DNA of 64,000 nucleotides from Calycina herbarum (taxonomy: Eukaryota > Ascomycota > Leotiomycetes > Helotiales > Pezizellaceae). Under the pieces are notes generated by a model. That model was not told the origin of the DNA. It did no database searches and saw only the letters and a program-made list of their open reading frames with translations. Position numbers and translations under genes: made by a program. The stretch spans positions 372,001-436,000 of the forward strand of contig LLEY01000013.1 in the NCBI GenBank assembly GCA_001414485.1, given 5' to 3'. Shown here piece after piece: positions 58,707-64,000 of the stretch; the stretch's first letter is position 1; every line of letters starts with the position of its first letter.

Positions 58707-60272
58707 ATGGCGCCCTCAGAACGACCCCTCGAAATCGCCATTATTGGGGCTGGTTTGGCGGGAGTCACACTAGCACTTGCTTTAACAAGAAACAATCCCA
58801 ACCTCCATCTCACGATCTTCGAATCGCGTCGCAAATTCTCTGAAATCTCAAATGGCGTGGGCTGTAAGTTGGATGTTCTTTTTACATTCGATTTCACCCC
58901 ACCTTCTTTCTCATTACCCCTCCTCAACACAATTTACCCCCCAAAATTGACATTTTTTTTAATTTTCCCTTCTTTGTCGACGTAATGCTAATCCTTCAAT
59001 TTTCCAGTCGGTTCCAATGCCGTTCGGGCAATGTCCCTTGTTACGCCGGATATCGTCGGTATCGAGGGCATCTACGACCATGTCAAAACCCCAAATCTAG
59101 ATCCCGAAAAGAGAAATGTATGGTACGATGTGCGACACGGAGATGGGGACAAGGCGGGAGAGCTCATCAGGGAGGTGCCCGGTGAACCAGGCTTCGTATT
59201 TTGCAGTCTAAGTCGGGCGAAGTTTCTGGAGGGGCTGGTGGGTTTATTGGATCCCCGGGTTAAGCTCAATTTTGGCACTAGAATTATCGACATTGTGGAT
59301 GGGATCGATGAACATGCTGGACAATCAAGACTGCGGTTCGAGGACGGGACGGAGGCGTATGCTGATGCAATTATTGGCTGCGATGGCATTCGTTCGAAAT
59401 GTCGGGAGTTGATGTTTGGTGAGAAGGCGAATGCCGTGTATAGTGGTAAATACGCATACCGGAAAGTAGTTAGTATGAAGAAGGCTATAACGACAGTTGG
59501 ACCCGAGATGCGGAATCGACAGATGTTCCTGGGGAAGGGAGGACATATTGTTACGCAGCCGATTAAAAATGGGGATGCGTTGAATATTGTCGCTTTCCGG
59601 GATGCAAAGGGCGAACCTTGGAAGCAGAGAGTGTGGGTGGTACCGAGCGATCGGGAAGCTATGCTGAGAGATTATGAAGGCTGGGGAAAGCAAGCTATCA
59701 AAGTTCTTGAGGTATTTCTACATAGTAAGAATTCTTGAAGAGTCAATACTGACAATGCTCTTGTAGCTCATTGAGTTCCCGGATAAATGGGGATTATTCG
59801 ACAATACTCCAGCAGAAACATATACCGTCAACAATATATGCTTACTCGGTGATGCTGCTCACGCAACAAGCCCACATCTTGATTCCGGCGCTGGATTCGC
59901 CATCGAAGATGTCTATCTTCTTTCTGGTCTCCTAAAACCGGAACTCATTAAAACGGCGGCTGATATCAAGTACGCCTTCCGAGCGTGGGATGCGATCAGA
60001 CGGCCGAGATGTAATGAGTTGATTTCGAGATCGAGACAGCAGGGCTTGTTACTTGATCTGCAAAAGCCAGGAGGAGAAATTAGTGTTGAGGATGTAAAGA
60101 GGGATATTGAGATAAATCAGAGGTAAGGCGTTCATCTCCTTCACGTTTCGAGATTTGTGCACTAAGTCTTTATTTTAGATGGGTTTGGGACGTTGATCTA
60201 GAGGGGATGCTGGAGAAAGCCACAGCATTTTTCAAGAAAGAGAAAGAAGGAGAGGGTTTACTCAAGGCATAA
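58707..60272 (+). CDS. FAD-dependent aromatic monooxygenase (salicylate hydroxylase-like)
   Basis: Four exons (58707-58863, 59008-59711, 59767-60122, 60179-60272) encode 436 aa. The FAD/NADH fingerprints are all present: the GxGxxG motif in IAIIGAGLAGVTLALAL near residues 10-25, followed by LTIFESRR; the DG motif in ADAIIGCDGIRSKCR; and the second FAD motif in NICLLGDAAHATSPHLDSGA. This arrangement is the class A flavin hydroxylase fold used on salicylate, other phenolics and many secondary-metabolite intermediates. The substrate cannot be predicted. No biosynthetic core enzyme (PKS, NRPS, terpene synthase) lies nearby, so degradation of plant phenolics is as likely as biosynthesis. The length is normal. 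Confidence 0.9.
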
Positions 60273-61022
60273 GAAACATGAGAGATAGAAATGGGCACTG
60301 GGATTGTTAGAGTAGGGATTTCTTTCGGCGCAAAAACTTGATATAGACTTGGTTGCAGGTAAACGAAGCACATTCGGAATATTGTACTCACCCCAAAAGA
60401 AGATAAACATTGCGCAGCGATGAGGGCTATCTAGTAGCTTACGGTTGTGCTGAGATAGGCACAACATCTTTAGGAGAAGTAAGTTTGTTTTTCGAGTAGC
60501 TTTTGAGGGCTGGAAATTTTGATTAAAGTCTTTGAAAGCTACACAATTCATTCTCTTGGTTCTCCCAGAGTTCATCCTGGTATATCTGAGGCAATGCACG
60601 AAGTTTCGTAGCATGCTATTTGTTATGCTGACCTCTTATTATTCCATTTTATGATCTCTTTTAGATATTGTTATTAAGACTTTATCATTGCAAAAGCTCA
60701 GTCATTAAGAGTAGAGCAGCGAGGGATGTCATTGCACGTGCCCTCGTTCGGCTTTTCCCTGTCGCTCTTACAATGTCTCTCACTGAATCCGTCAACCTTT
60801 AGTTGGACAGCAGAAATTTTAGCGACAGCCTTACAGTCTGCCGATGAGGCGCAGCAGACGCTACTAAGTCTTCACGGTGTCATAATAGCAGGGCGAGGGA
60901 AATTGAAACTCACTTCTATCAAACACTGAGTTCTTTGGAAGACTACCCCCAAACACTTTACAGCCATCTGATTTGATAACCTGGTAGTTTTTCTAGACTT
61001 GCTACACACTTATCCTCCGCCA
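60273..61022. other. intergenic region, no gene seen
   Basis: No supported ORF was found. It separates the monooxygenase from the NLR-type pseudogene. Confidence 0.45.
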
Positions 61023-63445
61023 TGGCCATGCAAAGGCCAGTACCGCGATCTGGGCCGGCAAGTTCACCGTAAGTTTCTATCCTCGTAACCTTTATTTACC
61101 AAGACTGACAAAAATGACAGTGTTTCTTTACAGCTTCAGGCGATACGGAAAGTACGAGCAGCATTTTTGAAACTGCAACAAAGCGACGGTTTGTTCCAGC
61201 AGTGTATTGAAAGCGAAGAATCAATATCGGAAGTTCTGGTTGTAGCTAGCCAAAGATACCAATCATTCAGGAGAAAAAAGAGTACGCGTATAATTGAGAA
61301 CTTCGAGAAATTCACGACATGGTTGGGGGGCATGTCAGAAGCTAGCGATGTCGTAGTACAGACCCAAGCTGGAATTGGTTGTCTACCATGGGCTCGTGAA
61401 AGTAAGACTTTTTGGAACTCCGGCTAGCATCCTCAGGTTATTCCTTTATCTGATTCCTTACTCTAGACCTCGACCAATCACCATGAATATACTGAGAATC
61501 ATAACAGCCATGTCGGAAAACCTTCCGCGATTTAAGATCTATCAAGGACTTCAATCCGACCCTCTGTTGCAAGTTTTTTTACTCCAAATTTTCTCTGAAG
61601 TTGTTGAGTTCTCTGTCATGGCCAACTACTTCTCTCAAAATAGTTTGGGTAAATTTGAACTCTTTTGGCTGCTAACAATCTGGCTAACAATCTGGCTAAT
61701 AGAAGGCATCTAGTACGAATAGTGAGGCAAATCAATGTCCCTTTTAAGTTGAGTTTGACGAGATTTTGCAACGAATTGATCGACATTTCAAACCTCTTGA
61801 TAATAACGCAATTGCGATGGGGTTAGCGAGAGGTGCAGAGTACAGACGAGGTAGACAAACCCCTTACAAAAAACTGAAAAGATTATTTCTAACAAATATT
61901 AAAATAGTGCAAGAAGATGCAGCACGGTTAGAATTTAAGCTCCGAATACCATTATGGCGGAAAGCCACCAATATGAGGGCAGTCCACCAAAAGCTTTCAC
62001 AAAAACGGCTCGCAGGTACTTGCAAGTGGTTCTAGAACAATAGAGTATTCAAAGAATGGGCTGATTATAGTTCCCAAGATCCATTGCACCAACCCTTAAA
62101 TATACATAGCATTCACGGGTGCGGCAAATCAGCGTTTGCTTCCTGGATCGTCACGCACTACCGAGACCCACCTGCATGGTGATTGCACTTTCTACGCCTT
62201 TTCCGGAACAGACGGAAATCGAAGAACAGAAATTCTATTTGAGACCTTTTGTGGCTGCATCTTGATCTATCTCCCACGGTTGATGGCTTGCATCCGATGA
62301 GAGAGCTGATCGCTAAACCAGAATCATTGAAATCCGAATTCTGGGAAGCATCCGGTACCATGAAAACGTCATAACCAATGATAATAGTCATATGTGGTAT
62401 AGGCGAGACTACTGATTCATATAAGATCTTGTTCTAGCGTTTGTCAGCGCTCCTTACAATGCAAACTACATGCTGTGTTATTGTCCGCGGTCGGTCGCAT
62501 TCATTGGAAGGATTCGCAAGCAAGTTTTCAATTGAGATGTCGCCTGGTATGGTAAAACGAGATATTGATGCATTCATAGCCTTCGAAGTGAGCTTTTGAT
62601 GGAGCCTGAAATCAGACATACTGTTTTGGCGACTTTCCAGGAGAAAGCGGACGGAATGTTTCTTTAGGTGAAACTAATGTTGGAGCACTTAGGACGCTCT
62701 GCGAATCAATGCGAAGTCATGAATAGCATTTTAGACTTGCCGGAGGGCCTTGAAAAAGCATATGTTTTGGTACTCTCCCGGATTTTGGACTCATACGACC
62801 TCAAATTTATCAAAAAGCTTCTTGAAATTAGCAGTATTGCATGTCGACCTCTAACTACAGAGGAAAGACTTTATACACATGCTCTATCCTTAAACCAGAT
62901 GCTGGCTGTGAAACCAGACTCGAAAGATGAATGGAGCAAAGAGTGCTTAGAACTCGTGCTGGCTTGTCGTTTCTGGTGCTTCGAATGAGAAACATATCAC
63001 TTTGGTACATTTTCCGCTTAAAGAATCCCTGACACAATGACTTATGGATTGGCCATCAGTAATGAGTCCAAAGGTGGTTCAATTCCACATCCAAGTTGAG
63101 TTGGCCAACCAACATCTGAGTTCAGGGCTTCTCACTTACTTGAGTTCGCTTGACTATGGATCCACACTTTCGAACGGAAACTCTTTTATGACCCTTTCAA
63201 CCAACATCAATACATATCTCAACCACTCTGGTAGATGGCCCAAACATCTTGTTGAAAAACTCCTGGGATTCCTAGATTGCAAGGAATTTCTCTTTTGGCT
63301 TGACTACATGCAAATGGTCTTTTTCGAATCCACAGGTTGTCTGGAAAATGAATTATATAATCTCAACGAAACGGCACGGTACGCCGAATATGCTTCTACG
63401 GCGGATTCAAGCATATTCCGAGAAAGCTTCAGAACCCGGGAATAA
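61023..63445 (+). pseudogene. NACHT/STAND (NLR-type) gene, decayed
   Basis: The locus keeps, in order, fragments typical of fungal STAND proteins: an N-terminal helical region (RKVRAAFLKLQQSDGLFQQC, then ENLPRFKIYQGLQ), a P-loop IHGCGKSAFASWIV (about 62105-62150), a post-P-loop CTFYAFSG strand, and the NACHT helical region (ILDLPEGLEKAYVLVLSRI, then ACRPLTTEE). A final block resembles the LVHFSVKEYL / ELANQH segment. The frame is broken by stops at 61745-61747 (TAA), 62033-62035 (TAG), 62180-62182 (TGA) and 62665-62667 (TAG). A frameshift lies near 62,595 and another break near 63,040. The last TAG stands where relatives have Trp (MFLW). Functional members act in non-self recognition and cell death; this copy cannot make a full-length product. 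No repeat domain was recognised downstream. Confidence 0.75.
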
Positions 63446-64000
63446 AAGCGCCTAGCTGCCATTGGAGTAGGTTGCTTGGAACCCGAAACACTCACAGGTA
63501 AGAAACCTATCTTGCTTAACTACTTAGGCAAAGAATGATACTAGTGGGGAAAGGTACTGCGTGTAATATCCGCAACGCGCGCCGGCTAGAATGGTTTTGT
63601 AACTATTACAGTGGTTCTGGGAGGTGCCTCTTTTTCTACCTCCTACGAACGCATCATCTCTGTCATCATGCCAACAATCAATGTTTTTTTATGACACTGG
63701 AAGAATGCGTGAAAAGAAACACGTCAGTATTCAGAGACGTGGCCGTATGAAAATACCAGCTCAAGAGGGCACTCCAAGGTTGAAGGTCTGCTTGAAACAA
63801 GTGCATCTGGAAGGAGGTGCTTTTCAGCTCATTCGGAGGACTTGAAAGTGCTGCAAAAGGAACGACAGGAAAACTATAAATGCTGCACTTGTCCCTCTAA
63901 TGAAGTGATAGAGAGAAATGGCATCGAAGCATTGTTACTGTGAAGCAAAGTCCCGCTGCAAGATAGCCGCAAGGCGCGTCCAACTATTTGGTTAAAGACG
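63446..64000. other. 3' flank of the NLR-type pseudogene
   Basis: Short frames on the plus strand (63535-63845) may be further decayed remnants of the same gene's C-terminal repeats, but nothing could be identified. Confidence 0.35.

Noticed and set aside
58707..60272. Secondary-metabolite gene cluster around the FAD monooxygenase
   Set aside because: No PKS, NRPS, terpene synthase, P450, transporter or pathway regulator is adjacent.

Overview
The window is nuclear DNA from a filamentous ascomycete (Pezizomycotina). Genes are compact with short GT-AG introns (mostly 45-120 bp). The recognisable proteins are typically fungal: CDC20, a Mds3/Pmd1-type Kelch-BTB protein, a DCAF7 orthologue, V-ATPase subunit E, a DUF1769 protein, phospholipase B and a GH5 endoglucanase. 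Intergenic spaces are long and hold small inverted-repeat elements and AT-rich islands that look mutated by RIP. The style of the F-box and Cys-rich secreted proteins is compatible with a leotiomycete, but that is inference and the species cannot be named from the sequence.

Layout. 0-1 kb: an F-box gene running off the left edge. 1-4.3 kb: gene-free, with one 220 bp inverted-repeat element. 4.3-13.2 kb: a housekeeping block of CDC20 (-), a Kelch/BTB protein (+) and DCAF7/WDR68 (+). 13.9-15.7 kb: a zinc-type quinone oxidoreductase (-) that carries a premature stop and looks broken. 16-19 kb: gene-free, with a hairpin-like tandem repeat and an AT-rich island. 19-28.3 kb: V-ATPase subunit E (+, with a GC-AG intron), a CANIN/Nse6-like SMC5/6 factor (-), a second AT-rich island, an FBXO31-like F-box protein (+) and a DUF1769 protein (+). 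29-36 kb: a 1164-residue MCPH1-like BRCT protein (-) and a 705-residue unrecognised protein (-). 36.6-37.3 kb: a small four-exon gene of unknown function.

The right half is accessory in character. 37.3-41 kb is repeat-rich. A GH5 endoglucanase (-, 41.1-42.8 kb) has nine exons, one with an abnormal splice donor. 43-45.5 kb contains more mobile-element debris. Then come phospholipase B (+), a Cys-rich surface-type protein (+), a 2EXR-like protein (+), a small secreted protein (-), decayed ORFs around a nearly perfect hairpin element (56.0 kb), an F-box-like acidic protein (+), an FAD monooxygenase (+), and a NACHT/STAND (NLR-type) pseudogene (61.0-63.45 kb) with several stops and a frameshift.

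The genes do not form an evident operon-like system or metabolic cluster. The cell-cycle and genome-maintenance genes (CDC20, Nse6-like, BRCT protein) are interspersed with ubiquitin-ligase adaptors and secreted hydrolases. The main observations worth following are the inverted-repeat element family with shared termini, the two AT-rich islands bounded by a similar terminus, the three loci with apparent gene-breaking lesions, and a few palindromic promoter motifs.
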